Notes: generated by a model from the letters alone, not told the origin. Positions 34,422-43,506 are shown, numbered from the stretch's first letter. The stretch is DNA of 64,000 bases from Candidatus Competibacteraceae bacterium (GCA_016712625.1 JADJQQ010000031.1:1-64000); one strand, 5' to 3'. A program made the numbers and translations.

Positions 34422-36036
34422 ATGAAAAAAAGTCCCTTACTTGGTGCGTTACCGATCATTGCCCAAGCACTGGGTCGGCAACGCGGTATTCAGGTGGTGA
34501 TCGGCGGCTCACGGGCTTTCACCGACTTTCAGACCATCACAATGCCGGCCTTGCCGCCGGATGACCGGCAGACCGCTATTTTAGCGACTGGCTATATTGA
34601 CCATGAGAGTGCCCACATTCGTTATACCGATCCAGCGTGCCCGAAGCCATCGGGGCTGGTCGGGGTGTTGTTGAATGTGTTTGAGGACATTCGGGTGGAA
34701 CGGGCGCTCAGTCAGGCGTATCCCGGCAGCCGTCATAATCTGGCGGCGCTGATAGCGGCGCTGGAGGCGGAAAAGCCGGTTGCGCCAGACCCATCGGCAG
34801 ACGTGATCGAACAGGTCGTCATGGGTCTGTTAGCCCTCTTACGTACCCAGGTACTCGATCAGACGGCCTTGGCGGCGACGGCCGCCATTATGGAGGCGCG
34901 GCTGGCGTCACGCTTGTCCGACACGGTTTGGAACCCGGTGCGGGCCTTGGCGTTTGAAGTCCAGTCGGCGCGGTCGACACAGGATGCCTTGGCCTTAGCA
35001 GAGGCCGTAGTACGGTTACTGACCCAGGCGGCGTCCGGCGCGGCGGCTAATGCCCCCGTGCCGGCGGAGGGCGATCCCGATACGGCAGACGAGAACCCTC
35101 AAGACGCACCGCACGCCGTCAGCAACGAGGCAGGCGCTGCCCCCCTGACGGTTAGCCAGGTGCAGGCACTGACCGCCCTAATGGCGACCACGGCCTCTGT
35201 ACCGGCAGCGGATGTAGGGGCGTGCGCAGCGGCGGCGTTAAATACTCAAGCCGCCTTAACAGAAGCCTACGCGGTCACGATGGCGAACTACGAGTCGCCA
35301 CCGCCCTGCCCGGCGGCGCACGCCTTGCTACACGAGGTGCGCGCCGCCACCGGTGTCTTGCGCCGCCGCTTGGCCCACGTGGTGCAAGCGCGGTGTCAGG
35401 CCACGACCGTCCTGGGGCGGCGAGGTCGGCGACTGGCGGGGGCGGCGCTCTATCGCCTGACGGTGGGAGACCCCCGCCTGTTTTGCGGTCAAATCGACGG
35501 CGAGGCGCTGGATACCGCCATCAGTGTGTTGCTGGATCGGAGTGGCTCGATGGTCTCAGAGATGATGATCGCCAGTCGTGCGGTGCTGGCCCTGGCGCTG
35601 GCCCTGGACGAACTAGCCGGTGTGGCCTGCCACGTGGCCGCGTTTCCAGGCGAGCGTGAAGGGTTGATGCCCCTTAAGGAGATCAACGAACGCGCCCGTC
35701 ACGTGGCAGGCCGGTTCGAGTTGAAAGCGAGCGGGGCCACACCCTTGGCGGCGGCCCTGTGGCGCGTGGCGTTTTGATTTAACGTTGCGGCCGGTGGCGC
35801 GGCGTTGTGTGGTTGTGATTACGGACGGCCAGCCGGATGATTCGGTGGCCGCCCGCGACATTATCGCGCGGTGCCGTCAGAGCGGGATCGAAGTGGTCGG
35901 CTTGGGCATCGGTTTGTCACTGAGCCAGCTACAAGCCGTATTTGGTGCGGCGGAGGCCCAGGCCATCAATCACATCCACGACGTGGCGCCGGCCTTGTTT
36001 GACTTGTTAGCGCAGCGGTTGACAGTGGCCGCGTGA
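34422..36036 (+). CDS. CobT-like VWA-domain protein (one T too many at 35775)
   Basis: About 538 residues. The N-terminal region contains GYIDHESAHIRYTD, which includes an HExxH pattern (HESAH). A middle region is Ala-rich, and the C-terminal VWA domain has MIDAS SVLLDRSGSM (DxSxS) and VVVITDGQPDDS. The frame breaks at a T4 run (35773-35776); with three T the frames join as WRVAFDLTLRPVARR. CobT-like proteins partner with CobS-like AAA+ motors, as in magnesium/cobalt chelatases, but no chelatase substrate subunit is here, so the module probably remodels some other client. Confidence 0.78.
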
Positions 36037-36070
36037 GCGATGCCGCTGTGACCTGAGTCAATTGACGTAA

Positions 36071-36148
36071 AACCCGTCCGGGGGTGTTTGGCGAACCCCC
36101 CGACAGGGGATCGACCCGCGCCCCCGGACCCCTTCCTGGGAGTCCAGT
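36071..36148 (+). promoter_or_regulatory. Structured leader 10
   Basis: Hairpin CGGGGGTGTT-TGGC-GAACCCCCCG with an outer GTCC...GGAC pairing and GGGAG before the ATG at 36149. Confidence 0.5.
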
Positions 36149-36898
36149 ATGAGCAAGCAAGTTGATTGTTTCGCGCCCGAAGGCGACGGGGCGCCAGATC
36201 GGTCCTTAGCGGCGCAACGCCGAGCCTTTCTCGCGGCCTACGGTCCGGAGAAGGGCTATGCCGTGGAGACGGCGTTCACCGACCTGGTGAGTTTAAAACG
36301 GGGCTTTCTCAAGCTGTGGGAAGCCGCGCAATTCCTGGAGTTAAAAGCGGCCGATTTGACCGCCCTGGTCGGTTCGGCCGGCCAGACCTTGGTCTGTCGC
36401 GCGCGGTTGCGCGATGCCCGAGGCCGGGTGCTGGCGACGGCGACCGCCGCCAAGGCCATCCTGGCCTGCAAGGATCTGGAGATTTTGGAAACGGCCGCCC
36501 GGCAACGGCTGCTCGCGGCCCTTGGATTTGGCCGGGAGGTGCGCTTGCCGGATGCGGCGGGCGACTGGCGCGACCAGGCGCTCATGCCGATCAATGCCGC
36601 GGCGCCGGACGCCATCGAGCCGGTGGTGAAACCGGCCGGCGGCGATCCCGTCGCCGCGGCATCGCCCGCCGTCGAAACGTCGATCCCAGTCATGCCAGCG
36701 GGGGCGCGCGACGGGTTCTCTGCGGAATCCGCGTTGGCCGAACCCGCCGGCGCGACCACGGCTCAAGCGGCGTCCGCCCTGGCGCTGATGCGCCAGCAAA
36801 TCAAGGCGTTGGCCGCCTTGCAAGGGATCGAGCCACCCTCGGTCACCACCCGTGAGCAAGGACGGGCGGCGCTAAAACAGCTACTCACGCCTCGCTAA
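36149..36898 (+). CDS. Hypothetical protein
   Basis: This 249-residue protein starts MSKQVDCFAPEGDGAPDRSL. A central block, CRARLRDARGRVLATATAAK followed by LETAARQRLLAALGFG, faintly recalls the core of single-strand annealing proteins. The second half is Ala/Pro-rich, with a C-terminal LMRQQIKALAALQG helix. The similarity is too weak to assign a function. Confidence 0.55.
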   Translation: MSKQVDCFAPEGDGAPDRSLAAQRRAFLAAYGPEKGYAVETAFTDLVSLKRGFLKLWEAAQFLELKAADLTALVGSAGQTLVCRARLRDARGRVLATATAAKAILACKDLEILETAARQRLLAALGFGREVRLPDAAGDWRDQALMPINAAAPDAIEPVVKPAGGDPVAAASPAVETSIPVMPAGARDGFSAESALAEPAGATTAQAASALALMRQQIKALAALQGIEPPSVTTREQGRAALKQLLTPR

Positions 36899-36910
36899 AG
36901 GATCAGCCTC

Positions 36911-37136
36911 ACCCGGGCCGGCGGCCCGGGCGGGGTGGATCGTACCCTTGCTTCACCGGCTTTGCCTGAAAAACTAATAACGCGGGCGCTCCCGCGTGCA
37001 TCCGACAGCAGGCTTGCGGCCGTCGGTCGATCAAGCCGCGTCCGCGCCAGGTCGGACGGCGGTGGGGGCCTCGGAACCCCCGTTCCCCGCAAGCAAAAAA
37101 CCCTTTCCAACCACCCGTTGCCGTGAGACCACCCCC
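36911..37136 (+). promoter_or_regulatory. Leader region with two strong hairpins before the TIGR03756 gene
   Basis: Perfect stems CCCGGGCC-GGC-GGCCCGGG (36911-36929) and ACGCGGG-CGCT-CCCGCGT (36980-36997) precede the ATG at 37137. They may end the previous transcript or belong to the same leader series. Confidence 0.5.
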
Positions 37137-38465
37137 ATGACCCACCCGCTGTTACCGGCGCTGCTCGCGCTCGTGTTGGCCGGCGCGTCCGGCGTCAGCC
37201 CCTGGAGCCGCGCCCAAACCCCACCGGTTGAAACCGGCTATCACTACGATACGTTCACCCTGATCAAGGACACGATCAAAGGTTTACCAAAATGCCTGAA
37301 ATACTGTTTGCTGGGCTTTGAGATCCGGATTCGTTACGTCGGCTACGCCGTGGAAATCTACGTGGTGCCGCGCGTGGAGCATCATCTGGCCGCTTTGCAC
37401 GTGATGACTTCGGACCGCTTTCCAAAGGAAACCTATACCGAATGGGCGGGTCTGGTGGGTGAGATCCAAAAGCAGTTGTTGGATCGGTTGGCCCAGACCG
37501 TACCCCCCGCGCTCGGTGGCACGGCACTGCGGGAAAGCAGCGGCGGCCAAACCCGCTACGGCGAATACGGCTCGCATCAGGCCACGAATTTTAAGGAGGC
37601 CGAGCACATGGGGCATCCGGTGGCCTATTTGTCGGTTTTGCTCGATAAAAACGGCAACATGAGCAAGGATACCTACACCGAGGGCGACACCGGCGGCGGC
37701 GGTTTCGACGGCGGGACGGATCTCGCGGGCTTCCTGGGGGGCTGGGGTCGCTGGTCGGCGGGGTGCTTCAGCAACCCCAACGCCTGCGCGGGGCCGCCCG
37801 GCTTTCCCACCGGCCTGGTCGGCGAGGTCTTCAAGATCAAGGACTACCTCGACACGATCATCAACGCCGTCAAGGCGAGCGGCGTCGATTTCAACGGCAT
37901 TTCCAAAACCTTGTATTCCATCGGTAGCAAGATTGCGGATAACGTCGGTGCCGGCGGCGGCGTCAAGATCGACCGGCTGTTGTGTCCGAACGATGTAACC
38001 TATTTCTATCCCTATTATCTCTCCGGCGTCGATGCCCTCTTTTGGCGCTCCGGCGCGCCGGTTACGGATATGACGCATCTGTCGACGATGATCAACCCCT
38101 TTTCCTCGGATCGCATCGGCCCCGACGGGGCTACCTGGGCGCATGTCTATCCCCGGCACGGCTTTGTCAATAACGACCATCCAGGGCATGTCGCCCCCGT
38201 GGCGGCCTATCGCAGCGCCGATCTGGTCGCCGATGGCGGCGTCCGTCTCCGCCCGAAACGCACCACCGTCTACGCGCGGGGTGACTGGCAAACTCTCGCG
38301 CCCCAGCCGACTGCGTTCTGTGCGGCGGCCATCGGTGATTTACCCACGCCGATCGACCCGGAAGGGGGCTACGCGCACAATATCTGGCCCCGCTTCGAGT
38401 GCCCGCTGAGCGAAATCGGGATTTTCGTCGCCTTCATCCCCTATCGCTATTGCTTTACGTGGTGA
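37137..38465 (+). CDS. Integrating conjugative element protein TIGR03756 (TraU-like)
   Basis: This 442-residue protein has a signal peptide (LLPALLALVLAGASGVSPWS) and many cysteines. It shows LPKCLKYCLLGFEIRIRY, the central GFPTGLVGEVFKIKDY, LLCPNDVTYFYPYYLSGVDA and the C-terminal PRFECPLSEIGIFVAFIPYR. This matches the TIGR03756 family, a periplasmic mating-pair-formation protein related to TraU. The partners usually adjacent (TIGR03755, TIGR03757) are absent here. The start at 37137 gives the signal peptide; upstream codons of the frame do not. Confidence 0.88.
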   Translation: MTHPLLPALLALVLAGASGVSPWSRAQTPPVETGYHYDTFTLIKDTIKGLPKCLKYCLLGFEIRIRYVGYAVEIYVVPRVEHHLAALHVMTSDRFPKETYTEWAGLVGEIQKQLLDRLAQTVPPALGGTALRESSGGQTRYGEYGSHQATNFKEAEHMGHPVAYLSVLLDKNGNMSKDTYTEGDTGGGGFDGGTDLAGFLGGWGRWSAGCFSNPNACAGPPGFPTGLVGEVFKIKDYLDTIINAVKASGVDFNGISKTLYSIGSKIADNVGAGGGVKIDRLLCPNDVTYFYPYYLSGVDALFWRSGAPVTDMTHLSTMINPFSSDRIGPDGATWAHVYPRHGFVNNDHPGHVAPVAAYRSADLVADGGVRLRPKRTTVYARGDWQTLAPQPTAFCAAAIGDLPTPIDPEGGYAHNIWPRFECPLSEIGIFVAFIPYRYCFTW

Positions 38466-38496
38466 GCGGCGTCTTGGGCAGGAAATAACGAGATAT

Positions 38497-38561
38497 TGGA
38501 GTCGCGCCGTGATCGATGAGACGCGGTCCAACCTCGGCTCATCGATCACGGCGCGACTCCA
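38497..38561. repeat. Perfect 24-bp inverted repeat between convergent genes
   Basis: Arms 38497-38520 (TGGAGTCGCGCCGTGATCGA + TGAG) and 38538-38561 are exact complements around a 17-nt loop. It lies between the ends of the TIGR03756 gene (38465) and the ParB-like gene (38575). No T-run follows on either side, so it may be a bidirectional terminator of a non-canonical kind or a protein-binding site. Confidence 0.85.
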
Positions 38562-38574
38562 AGGCTAGAAAGCT

Positions 38575-39421
38575 CTATTTCTTTAACAAGGCTTCTATTT
38601 TTTCTAAAAGCTTTCTTAACTCTGGCTTTGGATCGATTTCCCTTTTTACAAGGGCTTGGCGGTAGCTCGTCACGGCTCGCAATAGCTTTTTTTCAAGGTT
38701 TCGCAATTCAGAAACCTGCCCATTTGGGCATGTTTTTGGCGTATCTTGCAAAACGCCCAGCCAGCGGCGTACCGTGTTATCTGACTTTCCAAGCACCAGC
38801 GCTAACGCCGGTCGTAAGGCTTTCTCCCCAGTGCGCGGTCTGCCTTGCCGTTCTACGAATCCAGCATCCTTAAGTCGGGTGGCAAGGGTCATAATCTCCT
38901 GCTTCGAATACGAGCGCCGCTGGGTGTTTTCGCTGGTCTCTATCGCGAGCGCCATCGCTGGATCTTGGGTGGCGTCGAAAGGGAGAATCATGACCGGTAT
39001 TTCTTGCTGCCCCAAGGGTGTAAGCACTGTTAGCCTGTTGAGGTCAGATTGTTGTTTGGGAGTTGGTTGATTACGAGTAAGCGCCGGTCAATTTAACCCA
39101 CATCTCCACTCTAGCTCTTGTATCCGCCTGGAGTAGCCTTAACGCCGCCACTCGGTGAGCACCCGCCAAGAGTCGGCCACGGCAATCGACTGTCGGTGGC
39201 TCAACCAGACCGACTGCGACAATTGATTCAGCCAGATTTAGAATGTGGTCGGGTTTGAGCAGACGCGAATCACCGCCAGGTCTAGGTTGAATGGAGGTGA
39301 GCGGGAGGATGCCGCGGCGGGCGTGCTCCTGTTGCGCCCACGCTTCCGCCTGTCTAGCCTGTGCTCTTCCAGCTGACACCGCATCGCTTTGAATCAGTCG
39401 GTTGCCAGGACGCCTAGCCAT
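38575..39421 (-). CDS. ParB-like nuclease-domain protein (one frame change)
   Basis: It starts MARRPGNRLIQSDAVSAGRA, overlapping the parA stop by 8 nt. The ParB N-terminal domain is seen in ILPLTSIQPRPGGDSRLLKP, IVAVGLVEPPTVDCRGRLLA and GAHRVAALRLLQAD. A frame change near 39075 leads into PLGQQEIPVMILPFD, ALAIETSENTQRRSYSKQEI and a C-terminal helix-turn-helix region KSDNTVRRWLGVLQD. Total about 282 residues. It would bind a centromere-like site and work with the ParA encoded upstream. The GAHR form replaces the usual GxxR(R) motif. Confidence 0.78.
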
Positions 39422-40136
39422 CTTGTAGCCACCTAACGATGTCCCGTAGATCAGATAAGCCGCGACAATGAGCAGGAGCCGCATTAGTGACCGGAATCCG
39501 TTCGGTGGTCGCCAGAGACAAGGCGACATCCTGTCTGATCAGCAATCGCTTGAGGTCTGGGAACATCGCGGCCAAAGCGGCTTCAAGATCTTTGTCTAAG
39601 GTACGGCGTGGATCTACACGACTCATGACCAATGCCCAACGTTGCGCGCCCTGTCTATTTTTTTGGCGTCGCGCCAGAAGTGTTTCCACTACGCGAGCAG
39701 CACCCTGAATGGCAAAAGGATGAGCATCCACCACTACCAGCGCTGCTTCAGTCGCCACTAACCCAAATCGTTCCAGATGATCCCAACCAGGAGGACAATC
39801 AAAGACAATGGCCTCATAGTCGAAGATTGCTATGGCGTCCGCCAGCGCCTCTGGGTCTAACCTCATGACCTCATGACCCTTAAGGCCCGGCCCCCCCGGA
39901 AATACCGATAAGGTATCGGTAATCTTTATAGGGGTTGGCGTGCCTCCTAAAAGGAGTTCTGCTGTACCAGGTTGAGTGGGATCAGCCCCTAATCCCCACG
40001 CGGCGTTGCTCTGTGGATCTAAATCGACTAACAACACCCTGCCGTGTTCTGCAAGGACAGAGGCAATTCCGCAAGCGATGGTCGTTTTACCGACACCTCC
40101 TTTTCCAGCAGCTACAGCGATTTTTAGTGGTGTCAT
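39414..40136 (-). CDS. parA: ParA-family ATPase, second system
   Basis: This intact 240-residue ATPase begins MTPLKIAVAAGKGGVGKTTI with a deviant Walker A, then VLLVDLDPQSNAAWGLGADP and EAIVFDCPPGWDHLERF. Longer than the ParA at 25420, it is linked to two ParB-type genes (38575 and 40220). It probably handles segregation of the element. Start and ribosome-binding context are ordinary. Confidence 0.88.
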   Translation of the reverse strand: MTPLKIAVAAGKGGVGKTTIACGIASVLAEHGRVLLVDLDPQSNAAWGLGADPTQPGTAELLLGGTPTPIKITDTLSVFPGGPGLKGHEVMRLDPEALADAIAIFDYEAIVFDCPPGWDHLERFGLVATEAALVVVDAHPFAIQGAARVVETLLARRQKNRQGAQRWALVMSRVDPRRTLDKDLEAALAAMFPDLKRLLIRQDVALSLATTERIPVTNAAPAHCRGLSDLRDIVRWLQDG

Positions 40137-40219
40137 TGTTCAGTATATTCCAGTGCTTTGGTTAATAATAAGAAGCTGAAATGGGAGGCTAAATTGATGA
40201 TACATCAAATACAAAAATA

Positions 40220-41052
40220 TTAGGTATCGTAACCCAATCGCTCCAATAGCCCTTCCAAAATCGCCAGGTCAGCGAAATTGATTACAAGCTGACCACTGCC
40301 AGAGGCTTCATATCGAATCGTCACTGGTGTTCCCATCTGTTCAGAAAGTCCCTGCTCCAATCGCTCTCGGTCGGGATCGGGTTTTGGTACGTTGAAGTGG
40401 GCAGGATCTGGACTAAGAGAAGAAACAAGGCCTGGCGGTAACGGAGCGTTGACCCCACCAACCTTCCACACCTTAGCCAACGCTTCCACCTGACGTGCGC
40501 TCAATCGCTCGCGCCGGATGCGCTCAGCCAGCGCGCGTTGCCGTTCGGGCGGGAGACCCACCAGCGCCCGCGCCGTCCCCGGCGCCAGTTCTCCGGCAGC
40601 GACGCGCGCCAAAATGTCCGGCGCCAGGCGCAACATGCGCAGGCGGTGCGAGGCATCGGTCCGGCTGAGGCCCAACTCCCGCCCGGCCGCCGCCACCGTC
40701 AGGCCCTGAACCACCCGGCGCTGAAGCGCGCGGGCGACGGCGAGGGGTTTTCCATTGATCCATCATTGTTATCCGCCGCCACCCAGCGCCGGGCTGTTTC
40801 GTCACTGACGGCGCGGACAATGATCGGAACGGTTGCCAGACTAAGCCGCTGCGCCAGCAGCCAGCGCTTCAGTCCGAAGAGAATTTCATAGTCGGGAGGC
40901 CGGGTTCCCGGCAGCGGCCGGACGATGACCGGCTCAATCAGCCCCGTTTCGCGGGCGCGGGCCAGCTCGTCCGCCGTCGGCCAGGGGCAGTGGCAGTGGC
41001 GGGGGCCGGAGGGGCTGATGTAGAGCCGGTCGAGTTCGATCTCTTCATGCAT
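40220..41052 (-). CDS. ParB/KorB-type protein (one base missing in a C4 run)
   Basis: The N-terminal ParB domain reads ELDRLYISPSGPRHCHCPWP, RETGLIEPVIVRPLPGTRPP and YEILFGLKRWLLAQRL. After a frame change at about 40742 it continues LAVARALQRRVVQGLTVAAA, then GRELGLSRTDASHRLRMLRL (the DNA-binding helix-turn-helix) and ELAPGTARALVGLPPERQ. About 277 residues. With one more C at the AAAACCCC run the frames join as MENPLAVARAL. It lies upstream of parA on the same strand and may bind the partition site or act as a KorB-like repressor. Confidence 0.8.
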
Positions 41053-41670
41053 CGTTCAAAGCGGGTCACGTGTCACGGTTTGGAGGATAGTAACTCTTTT
41101 CGCGCGATACGGTCACCGTCATTTATGGAAGTGAATGCAGATGATGGTAGATGTTATTCAAATTTTGTAGGAAAGGTTTGGTTCGGAAGTAGGAGGTTAG
41201 TTTTCCCGTTCCGGGTCAGTCGTTGCGTGAGCGTGATGCGCACTCTGGTTTGGTTGTTTATCTTCGGTTGTTTCATAAAAACCGATTAAGTCATAACCGA
41301 TTTTACCGACCACTTAATAGGCAGGGATGGAACACTTAACCAACCTGTAAGGGGATCTATCCGCGAAGGCGCCCTAAAACCGGCCACACCCGCCGAAAGC
41401 CACGTTCGTTCAGACGGTTGGCGGGGTCATCTGGAACACTTAAATCTCAACGGGACCATCGAAATTCGCTGGCGTCTGCCGGCGGAGGCCGTCGTGGCCG
41501 AGGCGGCGGGGATTCCGCGGGCGTTCGGGCGATGAAAAGGCGGTCGATCCGGCTCAAATCGGGGGTCGGTGACGCGGGTTGGCGCCGGTTAGACGGCGGA
41601 CGGCAACAGAACCCGCGCCGGCGGCGGGCGTCGGGAGAGCGGGGTGGCAGATAGGTCGGCCGTCGCCGGC
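41053..41670. other. Intergenic region with a small plus-strand coding remnant
   Basis: A stretch at about 41432-41536 reads EHLNLNGTIEIRWRLPAEAV then VAEAAGIPRAFGR before a TGA, which looks protein-like but lacks a start and may be a gene end. The first ~280 bp are AT-rich and hold nothing identifiable. Confidence 0.35.
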
Positions 41671-42696
41671 TTAGGGGGGTTGCGCGGCGTCGTTGAGGCG
41701 CTGTCGGGCTTCGGCGAGGGTGAGTCCGTCGGCGACCAGCGCGGCGATTTGACGGTGGCGCGCGGCGGCGGCCTGGCGCGCGGCGGGGTCGGTCTCGGTC
41801 TGAGGCGCAGCGAGGCCGGTCAGTTGCCGGTGCAGCGTTTGCAGCGCGGCGCTATGGGTTTCAGTCGCGGTGGCAGGGGGACGTGGGAGTAAGGCCATCG
41901 CGCGGCGTGTCGGGGTCGGTCGGGTGTATTGGCCAGGAACCGGTCGGGCCGCGGCGCGGGCGTCTTTCTGGTGCCGGGTCCGGGCTTTGTTCCAGGACAC
42001 CTCCAAGCCCAGCGCGTGGATCAAGCGGAATGAGAACCGCCGCACCGGCCCCCAGCCAGGGCCGACCCAGCGCCGTTGCCGGGGGTCGAAGCGCCGGCCC
42101 TGACCGGTACTGGCGAGCCAGGCCGCTCGTGACAAGGTGGCGAGCGCCCGCTTGACCCGCGAGGGCGACAGGTCGGCATGCGTGGCGATCCAGGGCGCGC
42201 TCAAACCCAGCCAGTCCGATCCGGCGGGGACGGCGACGGTGAGCGTGGCGATGTCGGTGTAGGCCAGCAGGAGCTTCAGGACGGCCACCAGCGCTTCGCG
42301 CCGCTCGCTGCGCTGCTGGCGCCAGCGGGCGAGCCGCCGCGCCAGCGGCCGGCCGGCGTCGCTGTCGGGGCCGCCGGCCGCGCGGATTTGCCGTTGCAGC
42401 CGCCGCTGGCGCTCGCCTTGGCTCAGGTCGTCCCAGCACGTTTCGCGTGAGTGGGCGTAGTAGGCGACGACTTTGGCGATGGCCTTGGCGATCAGCGCCG
42501 GCCGGACGTGGTTGGCGTCTTCGGGCAGCACGACCCGATCGAACCGCGGGGCGGCGGGAACGTGCCCGCAGCGGTTGCCCGTCAGAGCGGCGAGCGGGGC
42601 GGCGGCGGCCGGGGGCAGGGGACCGGGCGAAAGGGAGGCAGCCGCGCCCGCCCGCGCCGGGGGGCTGGGGGGAAGGGCGGGAAAGCCGGGCGACAT
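41671..42696 (-). CDS. Probable replication-initiator-like winged-helix protein
   Basis: The frame gives up to 341 residues. The N-terminus (MSPGFPALPPSPPARAGAAA) is low-complexity, so the true start may be further in, near PRFDRVVLPEDANHV. The core contains WIATHADLSPSRVKRALATL followed by RRWVGPGWGPVRRFSFRLI, an HTH plus beta-wing as in plasmid RepA-type initiators. A charged tail (ARHRQIAALVADGLTLAEAR) ends it. A predicted small RNA is encoded on the other strand upstream, as in copy-number-controlled replicons. No clear iterons seen. The family is not certain. Confidence 0.5.
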   Translation of the reverse strand: MSPGFPALPPSPPARAGAAASLSPGPLPPAAAAPLAALTGNRCGHVPAAPRFDRVVLPEDANHVRPALIAKAIAKVVAYYAHSRETCWDDLSQGERQRRLQRQIRAAGGPDSDAGRPLARRLARWRQQRSERREALVAVLKLLLAYTDIATLTVAVPAGSDWLGLSAPWIATHADLSPSRVKRALATLSRAAWLASTGQGRRFDPRQRRWVGPGWGPVRRFSFRLIHALGLEVSWNKARTRHQKDARAAARPVPGQYTRPTPTRRAMALLPRPPATATETHSAALQTLHRQLTGLAAPQTETDPAARQAAAARHRQIAALVADGLTLAEARQRLNDAAQPP

Positions 42697-42915
42697 GGCC
42701 GGGACGCGAACGGATCGGGCAGGCGCGGCCAGCGCGCCGCCGGATCACCCCAGGTCGGTCAGATCACACGGGGGGCCGGCAACGGGGGCCGCCCGCGCCG
42801 GGCGGGTCGAGGGCCGGCGGCTTCTGGGGGCGGAAAAGCCGGGCGGACGGCGGATCGGGCGGTAACGGCATGCATCAACATCTCCTCATCGGGCAAAAGA
42901 ATCCCTATCGAGGTC

Positions 42916-42943
42916 TTGCAAGTCGCCGTCCGTCCGTTATAAT
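42916..42943 (+). promoter_or_regulatory. Sigma-70 promoter for a small RNA
   Basis: -35 TTGCAA at 42916-42921, 16-bp spacer, -10 TATAAT at 42938-42943, plus strand. The imperfect palindrome ATCAGATTCAG-CAA-CTGAATTCTGAT follows and covers the expected start point, so it may be an operator. Confidence 0.7.
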
Positions 42944-42949
42944 CAGATT

Positions 42950-43045
42950 CAGCAACTGAATTCTGATGGTCGTCCTTCCCGGATCGGATGTGGCGGCTTG
43001 TAAGACCCACCAAGAAACCCTGGCGCGCTAACGCCGGGGTTTTGC
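42950..43045 (+). ncRNA. Predicted ~95-nt small RNA antisense to the rep leader
   Basis: This is bounded by the promoter at 42916-42943 and a strong terminator (43015-43043). It has no ORF with a ribosome-binding site. It lies upstream of and opposite to the replication-initiator-like gene, the position of copy-control antisense RNAs (CopA/Inc-type). A ProQ/FinO protein is encoded on the same element, which by family knowledge could bind such an RNA. No rep transcript start can be placed, so the antisense role is inferred. Confidence 0.55.
43015..43043 (+). terminator. Intrinsic terminator
   Basis: Stem AAACCCTGGCG (43015-43025) with CGCCGGGGTTT (43032-43042), one mismatch, followed by T-rich sequence. 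Confidence 0.8.
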
Positions 43046-43182
43046 GGTTTTAAGAGGTCACTTTATGGTTGAGTCTAACCTCGTGGGTGGTCATATGGCT
43101 CTCATTATAGCTGTTGCGAAGTTAGGTTGCCTAATAACCCGACATCGCGTGTGATCTTCGCCGCAGGTGTGGATGGACTCGC

Positions 43183-43506
43183 TCATCGCGTGCCCATTCG
43201 CTTGTAAGAGCGCGGCGCGGGACAGGCACCGCTCGCCAGTACGGTAAGCTGAAACAGCAAGCGCTGTCGTTGGGTGACGCTTTTTTGTCTGGAGTGGAGC
43301 TGCTCGTTCAAAAAGACGCTTACGCCTTGCTCGATTAGCGTGTCGTCCCAATCGGGATGGCGCTCGTGTAATTCGCTCACCAGCATGCCCAGTCCGACCA
43401 AAGGAGCGCCGGCGCGCAACCGATCTTCCTGAATGCACCAAAGGTCGTAAGCAATTTCTTGGGCGGCGCGTTCGTGAGCGCCCATGCTAGCCGCACGCGA
43501 GGGCAT
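43183..43506 (-). CDS. Hypothetical protein
   Basis: This 107-residue protein reads MPSRAASMGAHERAAQEIAY, DLWCIQEDRLRAGAPLVGLG, MLVSELHERHPDWDDTLIEQ and FNEQLHSRQKSVTQRQRLLF-like helices. The start at 43506 overlaps the end of the gene upstream by 20 nt. Family not recognised; its position beside rep and partition genes suggests element maintenance or transfer. Confidence 0.55.
   Translation of the reverse strand: MPSRAASMGAHERAAQEIAYDLWCIQEDRLRAGAPLVGLGMLVSELHERHPDWDDTLIEQGVSVFLNEQLHSRQKSVTQRQRLLFQLTVLASGACPAPRSYKRMGTR

Noticed and set aside
27640..36148. Idea that the REC-ANTAR regulator binds the repeated leaders
   Set aside because: ANTAR targets are two hairpins with hexanucleotide loops having fixed A1 and G4; the leaders have 3-4-nt loops, so the sequence does not support it.
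37284..38291. 335-codon minus-strand open frame
   Set aside because: Antisense to the TIGR03756 gene, whose family blocks are clear on the plus strand.
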